A stretch of 28,932 bases of DNA from Candidatus Dadabacteria bacterium (GTDB taxonomy: Bacteria; Desulfobacterota_D; UBA1144; Nemesobacterales; UBA2774), in NCBI GenBank assembly GCA_020027805.1, contig JAHKKQ010000026.1, positions 1 to 28,932 on the forward strand, written 5' to 3'. The notes beneath the pieces were generated by a model. That model did not search any database. It saw only the letters and a program-made list of their open reading frames with translations, and had not been told where the DNA came from. Below, piece after piece: positions 1 through 8,129 of this stretch. The translations under genes were made by a program, and so were the position numbers. Position 1 is the stretch's first letter. The number at the start of each line of letters is the position of its first letter.

Positions 1-1598
1 CTCTCGATTACGGGAAACTCAGGAACGTGATCGAGCACGCCGCCGACAGGTACGAGCTCTACAAGGAGAACACCCGCCTGCTGAGCGACCTCAAGGAATT
101 GAACACCAACCTCGAGCTCAAGGTGCGGGAGAGGAACAGACAGCTCGAGAACACGCTCAACAGCACGATCGAGAGCATTATAACGACAGACAGGGACCTT
201 GTCGTCGAAACCGCAAACCCGAAGACCTCCGAGATATTCGGCAGGAGCTGCGCGGGTGAGAAACTGAGCTTATTATTCCAGGGGATTAATTTTGACACCA
301 TAGTACCGAAGATATTGAGCGACCCGTCGTATTCGACGAAACACGAGGTGAGGCACGACAATAAGTTTCTCGAAGTAACGCTGTCGCCGCTGATCGACTT
401 CGAGACGAAAGAGATCTTCGGCGTGATAGCCGCGACGGAGGATATAACGGAAAAAAAGAAACTCGAAGCACAGCTAATACACTCGGCGAAGATGTCGGGC
501 GTAGGGCAGCTGGCCGCCGGAGTGGCGCACGAATTCAACAACATACTCTCCGGCATTATCGGTTATACGAGCCTCGCGCTCACGAGACAGGACCTGGACA
601 GCGCCAGGAAAGACCTCAAGGTGATAGAGAAGGCTTCCGACAGGGCTGTCGAGATAGTGAACAAGCTCCTTTCCTTCTCGAGACAAAAAGGAGAAAAATT
701 CCAGGTCGCACAGATAGAGGGCATAATTGACGACGCCCTGGGACTCGTAGAACACACCTTCGAGACGGAAGGCATAAGGATACTCAGGAGCTACGAGAAG
801 GTCCCGGTTATCAGGATGAACCTCGGGGAGATACAGCAGGTGTTCCTCAATCTGGCAATCAACTCGAAACACGCCATGCCCCAGGGCGGCGCCATAGCCA
901 TCAGCACGAAGCTCGCCGGTAATTTCGTGAGAATCGACTTCTCGGATACGGGGGCGGGCATTCCTCCTGAGAACCTGCCCAGGATATTCGAGCCGTTCTT
1001 CACGACAAAACAGAGCGAAGGATCGAAATCGGGAACGGGCCTCGGACTTTCCGTCATATACGCGATCATAGAGAGACACGGCGGCAGGATAGAAGTCTCG
1101 AGCGAGCTCAACAAGGGCACCACATTCACGATACACCTCCCGAATATACAAACCGTCTCGAAGGCCCCGGAATCTGAACCGGCAGAGAAATTCCAGAACG
1201 CGAAGGTGATCGAGCTCAGGAGAAAAGGGAATGTGCTCATCATCGACGACGAGGAGTTCATCAGAGACATCGTGAGTGAATGCCTTTCGAGCACGGGACA
1301 TAACGTGATGACAGCTGAAACCGGCGAACAGGCGATAGAGCTTATAAAAAAGAATCATTTCGACATTACCTTCCTCGACTTCTCGATACCTAATAAAAAC
1401 GGCCTCGAGCTTCTGAGAGAAATCAAAATGATAGACCCTAACTCAACCGTGGTTATAATAAGCTCAAGGCCGGGAGAACAGCTCCCCGACGAGCTCACGG
1501 ACGAGGGCGCTTATAATATCATTAAAAAACCTTTCTCCGTGGACCAGATCCAGATCGCGGTATCCAGGGTCCTTGGAGCAGAGGCCATGAGCAGATAA
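1..1598 (+). CDS. Hybrid sensor histidine kinase (PAS-HisKA-HATPase-REC), 5' truncated by window edge
   Basis: Soluble two-component hybrid kinase that autophosphorylates on His and passes phosphate to its own C-terminal receiver. The frame is open to base 3, so the GTG at 27 is probably internal. The first visible residues resemble the tail of a receiver domain followed by a coiled coil (KELNTNLELKVRERNRQLE), so a REC domain probably lies outside the window. Counting from the GTG: PAS about 45-145, phosphoacceptor His168 in GVAHEFNN, HATPase N-box NLAINSKHAM, G1 DTGAGIP, G2 GTGLGLS, then REC about 400-515 with acceptor Asp451 (FLDFSIP) and the conserved Lys in KKPF. No transmembrane segment is visible. 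The partner and the signal are unknown. Family assignment is firm; function is not. Confidence 0.92.
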   Translation, partial: LDYGKLRNVIEHAADRYELYKENTRLLSDLKELNTNLELKVRERNRQLENTLNSTIESIITTDRDLVVETANPKTSEIFGRSCAGEKLSLLFQGINFDTIVPKILSDPSYSTKHEVRHDNKFLEVTLSPLIDFETKEIFGVIAATEDITEKKKLEAQLIHSAKMSGVGQLAAGVAHEFNNILSGIIGYTSLALTRQDLDSARKDLKVIEKASDRAVEIVNKLLSFSRQKGEKFQVAQIEGIIDDALGLVEHTFETEGIRILRSYEKVPVIRMNLGEIQQVFLNLAINSKHAMPQGGAIAISTKLAGNFVRIDFSDTGAGIPPENLPRIFEPFFTTKQSEGSKSGTGLGLSVIYAIIERHGGRIEVSSELNKGTTFTIHLPNIQTVSKAPESEPAEKFQNAKVIELRRKGNVLIIDDEEFIRDIVSECLSSTGHNVMTAETGEQAIELIKKNHFDITFLDFSIPNKNGLELLREIKMIDPNSTVVIISSRPGEQLPDELTDEGAYNIIKKPFSVDQIQIAVSRVLGAEAMSR

Positions 1599-1601
1599 AA
1601 T
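1573..1601 (+). promoter_or_regulatory. Possible promoter inside the kinase gene end, for the zinc-ribbon gene
   Basis: TTGGAG, then a 17-base spacer, then TAAAAT, ending 10 bases before the ATG at 1612. The -10 matches consensus at 5 of 6 bases, the -35 at only 3 of 6. It overlaps the kinase stop codon, so a chance match is quite possible. Confidence 0.18.
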
Positions 1602-1611
1602 ACGGCAGGAC

Positions 1612-1974
1612 ATGGAAGAGCTTTCCACTTTTTACTGCAGAATCCTGGTGAACGAAGAAGAGATATATTCGGGGCAGCTCGCAGAAGTTCCGGAAAGGGT
1701 CAGGGCACAGATGATACGCGACCTGTCCGAGTGGGCGGACTCGCTCGGGAAGAGGGGGCTTAACGAGCTCATATACTCTCATCTCGCATGGTATGAAGAG
1801 AAGGGAATGCATTGCGCACAATGCGGGAAGCGGGACACGGCCGGCGGCGCGGGAGAATGCACGGTATGCGGGAATAAGCTCGGAGAGCGGTACGTCTATG
1901 AGCGGGACAAAAAGCTGGATATGATTATTACATGTGTGGGAATAATTACGAAGGTGCAAATATCAAAAATATAA
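1612..1974 (+). CDS. Small zinc-ribbon protein of unknown function
   Basis: I do not recognise this 120-residue protein. It starts 13 bases after the kinase stop and could be co-transcribed with it. The N-terminal two thirds is acidic and probably helical (EVPERVRAQMIRDLSEW). A CAQC-x11-CTVC knuckle near residues 68-86 looks like a zinc ribbon. The last 20 residues are hydrophobic and differ in character from the rest, so the true end might be affected by a frameshift. The only SD-like bases (AGGA) sit almost on the ATG. Soluble and cytosolic, as no signal peptide is visible. No function can be assigned. Confidence 0.6.
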   Translation: MEELSTFYCRILVNEEEIYSGQLAEVPERVRAQMIRDLSEWADSLGKRGLNELIYSHLAWYEEKGMHCAQCGKRDTAGGAGECTVCGNKLGERYVYERDKKLDMIITCVGIITKVQISKI

Positions 1975-2034
1975 AAGGAATAAGCTGCCGTCCAAAGTCC
2001 TAATCAGGCGGGACCGGGACTTGAGGGGTCGGGA

Positions 2035-2340
2035 ATGAAGCTAACGGTAAAAGGTCAGATATTTCCAAGGGTCTGGGAGATCGCGGAGAGCGTAAGGAAA
2101 CTCAGGGACGAAAGAAGATCCATCAACATCGGCGGGGGCACGGTAGGCTTTCCGGTCTACGAAGTGGACCTCCCGGATAATACCAGAAAAGAGGGGCTGT
2201 ATTTTGTAACGCCTCAGGGGATAAAGCTTTATTTCTACCCGGGCGACCAGTATCAGATAGCCTATCTGATATCGGAGATCGACAGCGGCCCGCTCAGGGA
2301 AAAGCATTTTAAAAAGACCGCGATGAACCCGCCGACTTAA
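2035..2340 (+). CDS. Hypothetical protein, 101 aa
   Basis: Unrecognised small soluble protein. A good GA-rich Shine-Dalgarno stretch (GAGGGG then GGGA) precedes the ATG. The sequence alternates charged helix (VWEIAESVRKLRDERRS) and beta-like segments (GLYFVTPQGIKLYFYPGDQY), so it is probably a compact alpha/beta domain. It has no cysteines, signal peptide or membrane segment. It lies between the zinc-ribbon protein and the CDF exporter on the same strand, but the gaps of about 60 bases give no strong functional link. The coding character is plausible; function unknown. Confidence 0.55.
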   Translation: MKLTVKGQIFPRVWEIAESVRKLRDERRSINIGGGTVGFPVYEVDLPDNTRKEGLYFVTPQGIKLYFYPGDQYQIAYLISEIDSGPLREKHFKKTAMNPPT

Positions 2341-2364
2341 AGATAGCGCCGGCAAAACGGTTCT

Positions 2365-2393
2365 TTGACTCACGGACCGGGTCTATGTATTTT
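2365..2393 (+). promoter_or_regulatory. Predicted sigma70-type promoter of the CDF exporter, leaderless
   Basis: TTGACT (5 of 6 to the -35 consensus), a 17-base spacer, then TATTTT (4 of 6 to the -10). Seven bases separate the -10 from the ATG at 2401, so transcription should begin at or next to the start codon. The TTG of the -35 box is also the first base triplet of a longer possible reading frame, which I therefore do not use as the start. Confidence 0.42.
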
Positions 2394-2400
2394 TATTCCG

Positions 2401-3321
2401 ATGGAGCGCCACGAACACTCTCACGACATAAAAAATACGAAAGAAAAAAAGACGCTCATCGTCGTCCTCATGCTTACCGCCACGTTTATGGTGGTGGAGG
2501 CGGCTTCAGGGTTCTATACGGGCAGTCTCGCTCTCCTCTCGGACGCGGCGCATATGCTGACGGACGTATTTGCGCTCTCCCTTGCGTATCTCGCTCTCTG
2601 GTTCTCGGTTAAACCGCCGACACTCAGCAATACCTACGGGTTTTACAGGGCTGAAATCCTTGCCGCGCTCATCAACGGGATACTCCTGTTCGTTATCTCG
2701 GGCGTCATTATCATAGAAGCGTACGAAAGGTTTAAGGTCCCCCGGGAGGTGAAAAGCCTGGAGATGACGGTCGTGGCAACCGTGGGCCTGCTCCTGAATT
2801 TAGGCTCGGCCTATATGCTGTCCAGGTACAAGAGCGCGAATTTAAACATCAGGGGCGCGTTATATCACGTTATAAGCGATGCGCTTGGTTCCGCGGGAGC
2901 AGTAGTCGCGGGCGTGGTGATGCTCCTGACGGGATGGTATTACGCGGACAGCATCATTAGCGTCTTCGTCTCGGTCCTTATATTGAGGAGCGCGTGGGTT
3001 ATTTTAAAGGAGTCGGCGCATATACTGCTCGAAGGCACGCCGCGGGGAGTCGACCTCAAAGCCGTTCAGGCCTCTATATGCTCCCACGAAGGCGTGCTCG
3101 GCGTGCACGACCTCCACGCGTGGACTCTCACTCAGGGATTCGACGCCCTCAGCGCACACCTGGTCGTGGACGACATGTATAAGAGTGAGGAGCTCATAAG
3201 CGATATCAAGGACCAGCTGTCGGGCAGATTCCACATCACCCACGTTACGCTTCAGCTGGAAACAAAAGAGTGCGGGTCCGCCAACAGCACTTGCTACGAG
3301 GACGGAGCGGGCGGGAAATGA
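2401..3321 (+). CDS. Cation diffusion facilitator, CzcD/ZitB-type zinc (cadmium, cobalt) exporter
   Basis: Inner-membrane metal/proton antiporter that exports zinc and similar divalent cations from the cytoplasm. Six hydrophobic helices are followed by a cytosolic ferredoxin-like domain (about residues 205-290). Both metal-site HxxxD pairs are present: HMLTD in helix II and HVISD in helix V, the His-Asp pattern typical of zinc-selective members. The N-terminus MERHEHSHD is histidine-rich, as usual for this family. I start at ATG 2401 (306 aa). A TTG 36 bases upstream would add 12 untypical residues and overlaps a good -35 box. No metal-responsive regulator is adjacent. The gene runs convergently into the phosphoesterase gene with a 9-base gap. 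The exact metal is not determined by the sequence. Confidence 0.9.
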   Translation: MERHEHSHDIKNTKEKKTLIVVLMLTATFMVVEAASGFYTGSLALLSDAAHMLTDVFALSLAYLALWFSVKPPTLSNTYGFYRAEILAALINGILLFVISGVIIIEAYERFKVPREVKSLEMTVVATVGLLLNLGSAYMLSRYKSANLNIRGALYHVISDALGSAGAVVAGVVMLLTGWYYADSIISVFVSVLILRSAWVILKESAHILLEGTPRGVDLKAVQASICSHEGVLGVHDLHAWTLTQGFDALSAHLVVDDMYKSEELISDIKDQLSGRFHITHVTLQLETKECGSANSTCYEDGAGGK

Positions 3322-3330
3322 GCGGGATGA

Positions 3331-4566
3331 TTACTCGTCCTCCCGGAGGAGCTTTTCCGCAGAGGATTTCATCTCGGCCCCTATCTTCTTAAGCTCAGGC
3401 TTCGATTGTACATACTTGTCGAGCGCGTCGAGCACGCTCATGGTCTTCGAGAGCTCGGTCTGCCTCATCGTTTTTTTGGGTTTAGAGAAGACCCTCTCGA
3501 TCTTGAGCGTCTGAGCGCCCCCGAACGCGGACCTTAACTCCCTCTCATCGACCCCCTCTCCGGGGCCCCCGACCTCGTATCTGATCCTGACTACCGCCCC
3601 CTCTAAATCCACGGGAGAAATTCCGCCCGGGATGGGCAGATTCCTCCGGCCCTCGTCAATCTCTCCGAGATCGATGGTTATGAATCTCCTCGCCGGGGTC
3701 TCCCTGAACTGATAGATGCATTTCCATCCCGTTTCCGACTCCGAGATTTCGCCGAGCACGAAACCCTTTTTCTCCTTCTCTTCGGTGAAATCGATCCTCT
3801 CGATGCTTCCCGAATAAACTACCGGGGGGACGTCGCCCTCGTTCAGGTCCTGGAACCTGTGTATGTGACCGAGCGCGACATACTGGAATGCGCGGTCCGC
3901 GAGCACCGTCACCGGTATAACCGGGTCAGAGATCGAAAGCGTGTCCGTTTCCGTACCGGATAGTCTCGCACCGCGAGCCGCCACGTGCGCGAGTAATACG
4001 GCAGGGTCCTTCGGCTGGGTCTTCTCGGCGAGGCCGTGGATTATCGCGATCAGTCTCCTTTCGATCTCCGTCTGAAGCTCCTGAGAGGAAAGAGACCTGT
4101 ACTCTTCCCTTGAGAGCAGTGCGCCCCTGCCCGCCCACGGGAGGCAGGCGACCTGGACCGAACCGCTTTTCGTGTTTACTTCGATCACTCCGGGTTTTCT
4201 GGCAATAGTCACGCCCTCGATGTCGAGGGCGGGGAAGATTTCCACGGCGGACGCGCCTATGCCGGAAGACGAGTAGTCGTGGTTCCCGAGCACCATGACG
4301 ACACGGGCTCCGCCGTTACCGGCCGCCTTTCCGATCCTGCGCGCGAATTCTATTTCTTCCGCGGGAAGCGGGTTCTCCCTGTGGAACACATCGCCCGCTA
4401 TGAGTATGAGATCGACGGATTCCCGGGCGGCCGTCTCCAGCACGTGATCGAGACATTTTAGTATGTCTTCGAGCCTGGTGTTATGTCCCGTCGACGGGTT
4501 CAGCCTGCCGTGCGTGAGGAGGCCGATGTGAATGTCGGAGAGGTGGATAAACCTTATTTTTCTCAA
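3331..4566 (-). CDS. sbcD: SbcD/Mre11-type metallophosphoesterase (DNA exonuclease subunit)
   Basis: Predicted nuclease subunit that would act with an SbcC/Rad50 ATPase on DNA hairpins and ends. Calcineurin-like motifs are in order: SDIHIG (Asp11, His13), AGDVFH (Asp59), GNHD, LLAHV and LGHIH, all metal ligands. The C-terminal 130 residues are a capping and partner-binding region. 411 residues is normal for SbcD. The chosen start is TTG with an SD-like GGCGGC very close to it; no better ATG lies upstream. No sbcC is present in the window, which is unusual because sbcD and sbcC are normally adjacent, so a stand-alone DNA-repair phosphoesterase (YhaO-like) is an alternative. Confidence 0.82.
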   Translation of the reverse strand: MRKIRFIHLSDIHIGLLTHGRLNPSTGHNTRLEDILKCLDHVLETAARESVDLILIAGDVFHRENPLPAEEIEFARRIGKAAGNGGARVVMVLGNHDYSSSGIGASAVEIFPALDIEGVTIARKPGVIEVNTKSGSVQVACLPWAGRGALLSREEYRSLSSQELQTEIERRLIAIIHGLAEKTQPKDPAVLLAHVAARGARLSGTETDTLSISDPVIPVTVLADRAFQYVALGHIHRFQDLNEGDVPPVVYSGSIERIDFTEEKEKKGFVLGEISESETGWKCIYQFRETPARRFITIDLGEIDEGRRNLPIPGGISPVDLEGAVVRIRYEVGGPGEGVDERELRSAFGGAQTLKIERVFSKPKKTMRQTELSKTMSVLDALDKYVQSKPELKKIGAEMKSSAEKLLREDE

Positions 4567-4614
4567 CTGCCGCCGGGCGCCTCAGGTCAATAAAAGCCCT
4601 TGAGAACGCTCCCT

Positions 4615-5757
4615 CTATTGATCTCCGAATAAGATTTCAGACGCCTTTTTCGTACCGGCTCCGTAATTGAACTTGTAGCCGAGCTTGTGCAGCACGCTTT
4701 CTATGGCCGATATGAAGAACAACGTATCCGTCTTGTCTATATCGCCTATGTGTGAAACTCTGAATATCACTCCTTTGGCCTGGTCCTGACCGTCGGCGAC
4801 AGTAATGCCGAATTCGCTGCTGAGGGCCTTGATAACTTTCGAAGAGCCTATTTCGGGCGGGGCGATCACCGTAGTGAGCGCGGGGCTCGGGACGTCCTTC
4901 ACGTATATATCGAGCCCTAACGCCTTCATCCCTTCCCTCATGGCGAGAGAGAGCTTGGCGTGACGTTTGAACATGCTCTCCCTTCCCTCTTCCCTGAACC
5001 TCCTCAGCACGGCGGCAAGTCCGATAATCAGGGTTACGGCCGGTGTATAAGGGGTCGTGTTTTTCTCCGCGTTTTTCTGTGCGGCTCTGAAATCGAAATA
5101 ATATTTCGGGAGGTCCGAAGTCTTATTGAACTTCCAGGCCTTTTCGCTCATGGCGGCGAACGACAGTCCCGGAGGCAGCATGAACGCCTTCTGCGAGCCG
5201 CCTACCATGACGTCTATGCCGATCTCGTCGAAAGGGAGCGGGAATACGCCCACGCCCGTGATGCCGTCGACTATCAGAATAACGTCGTCTCTATGTCTGG
5301 TAATATCGGCGATTTCCTTGGTCGGGTGCATTGCGCCCGTGGAGGTCTCGCTCGCCTGTACCAGGACGGCGCGTATCGACGGATCCTTATCGAGAGCTTT
5401 CTTTATCTCAGCGGGATCGACCGAATGGCCCCACTCGACCATGAGCTCCTGGGTGTCGAGGCCGAACGCACGGCAAATCTTTCCCCACCTCTCCCCGAAC
5501 TTGCCTCCGTTGACTACGAGCACCTTATCGCCGCGGGAGAGCGTATTCACCACTGCCCCCTCCATAGCCCCGGTTCCGGAGGCAGCGAGGACAAATACCT
5601 CCTGCTTCGTATCGTAAATGTATTTAAGCCCCTCTCTTACCTCCGCAAAGATGGCCTCGAATTCCTTCGTCCTGTGGTGCATGATGGGCTTTGCCATCTC
5701 AATGAGAATTTCGCTTGGGACAGCGACCGGTCCCGGAGTAAATATGTAATTTTTCAC
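4615..5757 (-). CDS. Class V PLP aminotransferase, alanine/serine-glyoxylate aminotransferase family
   Basis: Cytosolic PLP enzyme transferring an amino group between alanine or serine and glyoxylate or pyruvate. Visible features: N-terminal FTPGPVAVP, the HHRTKEF segment, the phosphate-binding ASGTGAMEG, the PLP aspartate in VDGITGVG (Asp164) and the Schiff-base Lys190 in GGSQKAFMLPPG. 380 residues is full length. The start is GTG, supported by a good SD (AGAGGAG, 9 bases upstream). Relatives have been annotated as serine-glyoxylate transaminase, as a route to serine from hydroxypyruvate, or as the small subunit of soluble hydrogenase. A serine or one-carbon role would fit with glyA a few kb away, but that is inference. 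It is divergent from prfB. Confidence 0.88.
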   Translation of the reverse strand: MKNYIFTPGPVAVPSEILIEMAKPIMHHRTKEFEAIFAEVREGLKYIYDTKQEVFVLAASGTGAMEGAVVNTLSRGDKVLVVNGGKFGERWGKICRAFGLDTQELMVEWGHSVDPAEIKKALDKDPSIRAVLVQASETSTGAMHPTKEIADITRHRDDVILIVDGITGVGVFPLPFDEIGIDVMVGGSQKAFMLPPGLSFAAMSEKAWKFNKTSDLPKYYFDFRAAQKNAEKNTTPYTPAVTLIIGLAAVLRRFREEGRESMFKRHAKLSLAMREGMKALGLDIYVKDVPSPALTTVIAPPEIGSSKVIKALSSEFGITVADGQDQAKGVIFRVSHIGDIDKTDTLFFISAIESVLHKLGYKFNYGAGTKKASEILFGDQ

Positions 5758-5829
5758 TTTCTGATTCTCCTCTGTAATGATTTTGCTTTCGAATTTTTTA
5801 GGCCGGACTGTCGAATCTTACGATGCCCC

Positions 5830-5845
5830 GGCAGGCGCTCCTGCC
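5830..5845. repeat. Perfect inverted repeat between divergent aminotransferase and prfB genes
   Basis: GGCAGG and CCTGCC arms of six bases enclose the loop CGCT. There is no adjacent T-run, and both neighbours are transcribed away from it, so it is not an intrinsic terminator. It could be an operator or a chance hairpin. It is followed by overlapping palindromes CCGCGG, GGTACC and ACCGGT. Confidence 0.3.
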
Positions 5846-5960
5846 TCGCCCGCGGTACCGGTATGAAACCCGCCGACATGTTCCAGCGTTGTATCTTGCT
5901 TATGGAAGCCGTATTAAAACCATAAGAATCTACCCAAAACTACGGATAATTCAACTTTCC

Positions 5961-5990
5961 TTGCTTTTGAATTCTCAACCCATATATTAT
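5961..5990 (+). promoter_or_regulatory. Possible prfB promoter
   Basis: TTGCTT, an 18-base spacer and TATTAT (5 of 6), ending 26 bases before the prfB ATG in an AT-rich stretch. That leaves room for a short leader containing the Shine-Dalgarno GGGAG at 6006-6010. The -35 matches only 3 of 6. Confidence 0.33.
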
Positions 5991-6016
5991 TCAGATACAG
6001 AAAAAGGGAGAACGGC

Positions 6017-7127
6017 ATGTTTGGAGAAAATAAAGAGCAGATACAGGAACTTAAGAAGAGACTGATAGTATTGGGAGAGTTTCTTTGACCTCCCAGGAAA
6101 GAATTTGCGCCTTAAAGAATTAGAAGAGATAACGGGGAAGGAGGGTTTCTGGAACAACGCCGAGAAGGCGCAGGAAATCCTGAGGGAGCAGTCCCGTATT
6201 AAAGACGCTCTCGACGGCCTGAAGAGACTATCGAGCGACCTCGATGACGTGGAGGTACTGGAGGAGCTTTCCATCGAGGAGGGAGACGAGGCGGCGGCGA
6301 GGGAGGCCAGTGAGAAGCTCTCCGAGATCAAGAGCCGGGTAGAGACGCTCGAGTTCAAACGGATACTCGGCGAGCCCGACGACGAGAGGAACGCGATCGT
6401 CTCGATCAACGCGGGGGCAGGGGGCACCGAAGCTCAGGACTGGGCCGAGATGCTGCTCCGAATGTATCTGAGATACGCCGAGTTGAACGGTTTTACAACT
6501 GAATTTATTGAGTATCAGGAGGGGGACGAGGCCGGCATGAAGGGCGCGACGTTCCTCGTGAAGGGCGATTACGCCTTCGGCTACCTGAAGTGTGAAAGCG
6601 GGGTCCACAGGTTAGTCAGGATATCCCCGTTCGACGCGAATAAGAGAAGGCATACTTCGTTCGCATCGGTGTTCGTATCCCCTGAAATCGACGAGAACAT
6701 AGAGATCGAGATAGATGAGAAAGACCTGAGGGTGGATACCTACCGGGCTAGCGGCGCAGGCGGACAGCACGTCAACAAGACAGATTCCGCAATAAGAATA
6801 ACCCACATGCCGTCCGGGATAGTCGTCAGCTGCCAGAACGAACGCTCCCAGCACCAGAACCGGGCGACGGCGATGAAGGTGCTGAAGGCCAGGCTCTACG
6901 AGCTCGAGAAGGAGAAACAGAGGGTAAAGATAGACGAGATGCATGCCACGAAAAAAGAGATCGGGTGGGGCAGCCAGATACGCTCCTACGTGCTTCATCC
7001 GTACAGGATGATAAAGGACCACAGGACCGGATTCGAGACCGGGAACGTCGAACCGGTTCTTGACGGCGACCTGAGCGAATTCATAAAATCATATCTTCTG
7101 ATGCAGGCGGGAGAGAAAACTCTTTAA
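6017..7127 (+). CDS. prfB: Peptide chain release factor 2, with programmed +1 frameshift
   Basis: Releases the finished peptide at UGA and UAA codons on the ribosome. Translation starts at ATG 6017 (SD GGGAG, 6 bases upstream) and runs 23 codons to an in-frame UGA at 6086-6088. A +1 slip on CTT then continues in the next frame to 7127, giving 369 residues (E. coli RF2 has 365). The joined N-terminus MFGENKEQIQELKKRLIVLG followed by EFLDLPGKNLRLKELEE is collinear with RF2. The codon-recognition SPF tripeptide (about 203-205) and the catalytic GGQ (about 248-250, AGGQHVNKTDSA) are intact at the expected spacing. Software that ignores recoding would report a short gene beginning at TTG 6105. lysS, a common partner, is not downstream here. 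Confidence 0.95.
6073..6089 (+). promoter_or_regulatory. RF2 programmed frameshift site
   Basis: An internal SD-like GGGAGAG (6073-6079), three bases (TTT), then CTT TGA C. This is the classic arrangement in which the internal SD pairs with 16S rRNA, and the P-site tRNA on CTT slips by +1 when RF2 is scarce and UGA waits at the A site. The result is negative autoregulation of RF2 level. The UGA-C context, which terminates poorly, is present. Confidence 0.93.
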
Positions 7128-7130
7128 AGC

Positions 7131-7144
7131 CGGTATAGATACCG
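7131..7144 (+). terminator. Short hairpin after prfB, weak terminator candidate
   Basis: CGGTA and TACCG arms flank TAGA, four bases after the prfB stop. No U-tract follows directly, so termination would be inefficient or factor-dependent. Listed because of its position only. Confidence 0.2.
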
Positions 7145-7215
7145 CCCTGCTCATGGGCGCGCTCCGATTCTTTTATTCCGCATCCGGGGTGCTGTATTTA
7201 TCGACCGATATCGCC

Positions 7216-7221
7216 TATAAT
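7216..7221 (+). promoter_or_regulatory. Possible -10 box upstream of nadK
   Basis: A perfect TATAAT lies 38 bases before the nadK start codon, leaving space for a leader with the SD AGGTAAGGA. No convincing -35 hexamer is found 16-18 bases upstream, so nadK may also be read through from prfB. Confidence 0.25.
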
Positions 7222-7259
7222 TCAGAGAAGTCCGTGTCCCTCACGCGAGGTAAGGAATT

Positions 7260-8129
7260 TTGAGAATCGGGATAATTGGGAAGACCAACACAAACAAGGC
7301 CTGCGAGATAGCGAAAGACCTGAGCGTGTGGTTTAACGCGAGGGGCGTCGAGGTGATATTCGAGCAAGAGATCGGGAAAAAAATCCGCCGCCGGAAATCA
7401 GTCCCCGCCGCCGAAATCCCGGAGCTCGTGGACATCATACTCGTCTTCGGAGGGGACGGGACGTTCCTCCGCGTGGCCAGGCTCGCCTGCGAACACGGGA
7501 CGCCGATCCTGGGAATAAATCTGGGAGGACTCGGGTTTCTCACCGAGATTACCGTTGACGAGATATATCCGATGATGGAGAGGATCCTGAGCGGCGATTA
7601 TGAAATCGAGGACCGGCAGATGCTCCGGACGACGGTCCGGAGGGGGAAGACCGGCGCGAAGCATTATGAGGTTCTGAACGACGTGGTCATAAACAAAGAG
7701 GCCGTCGCCCGGATAATAGACCTGGAAATTTACATAGAGGGGTCGCACGTTACGACCTACAAGGCAGACGGCATTATACTCTCGACGCCTACCGGTTCCA
7801 CCGCTTATTCACTCTCGGCCGGAGGGCCGATTGTTCACCCTGCCCTGCCGGTCACTATTATTACCCCGATATGTCCCCATACGCTGACAAACAGGCCGCT
7901 CGTGGTTTCCAACGAAATGAAGGTCGAAATAAAAATAACCACACAGGAGCCCGACACTTACCTGACACTCGACGGGCAGATCGGGATCAGGCTCAAGACC
8001 GGGGACGTGATAGAGGTAAGGAAATCCGATACCGTCGTAAAACTTATTAAATCCCCTTTCAGAGATTACTTCACTATTTTAAAGACCAAGCTCATGTGGG
8101 GAGAGAGATATGGCAAGATCAACGGATGA
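7260..8129 (+). CDS. nadK: NAD kinase
   Basis: Phosphorylates NAD to NADP in the cytosol with ATP or polyphosphate. The GGDGT catalytic motif is at residues 64-68, with GINLGGLGFL following. The NAD-binding Asn140-Asp141 is in VLNDVVINK, and TPTGSTAYSLSAGGPI is the third signature. 289 residues is normal. The start is TTG with a convincing SD (AGGTAAGGA), and the reading MRIGIIGK is the standard beginning. The 3' end overlaps the next gene by 20 bases, which implies translational coupling. Often nadK sits next to recN; that is not the case here. Confidence 0.95.
   Translation: MRIGIIGKTNTNKACEIAKDLSVWFNARGVEVIFEQEIGKKIRRRKSVPAAEIPELVDIILVFGGDGTFLRVARLACEHGTPILGINLGGLGFLTEITVDEIYPMMERILSGDYEIEDRQMLRTTVRRGKTGAKHYEVLNDVVINKEAVARIIDLEIYIEGSHVTTYKADGIILSTPTGSTAYSLSAGGPIVHPALPVTIITPICPHTLTNRPLVVSNEMKVEIKITTQEPDTYLTLDGQIGIRLKTGDVIEVRKSDTVVKLIKSPFRDYFTILKTKLMWGERYGKING

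Noticed and set aside
2365..2400. TTG start of the CDF gene adding MTHGPGLCIFIP
   Set aside because: The extra residues do not resemble CDF N-termini, no SD is visible, and the bases are better explained as a -35/-10 pair.
4960..5925. Long plus-strand frames opposite the aminotransferase
   Set aside because: Antisense shadows of a well-supported gene; the predicted protein is Arg/His/Leu-rich with no domain.
5823..6065. Plus-strand 80-residue frame ahead of prfB
   Set aside because: It lies in a different frame from the RF2 N-terminal part, covers the promoter region and looks non-protein-like. The real N-terminus is the 23-codon frame from 6017.
6105..7127. prfB starting at TTG 6105 as a 340-residue protein
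   Set aside because: It would lack the N-terminal coiled coil of RF2 and ignores the clear CTT TGA C frameshift signal just upstream.
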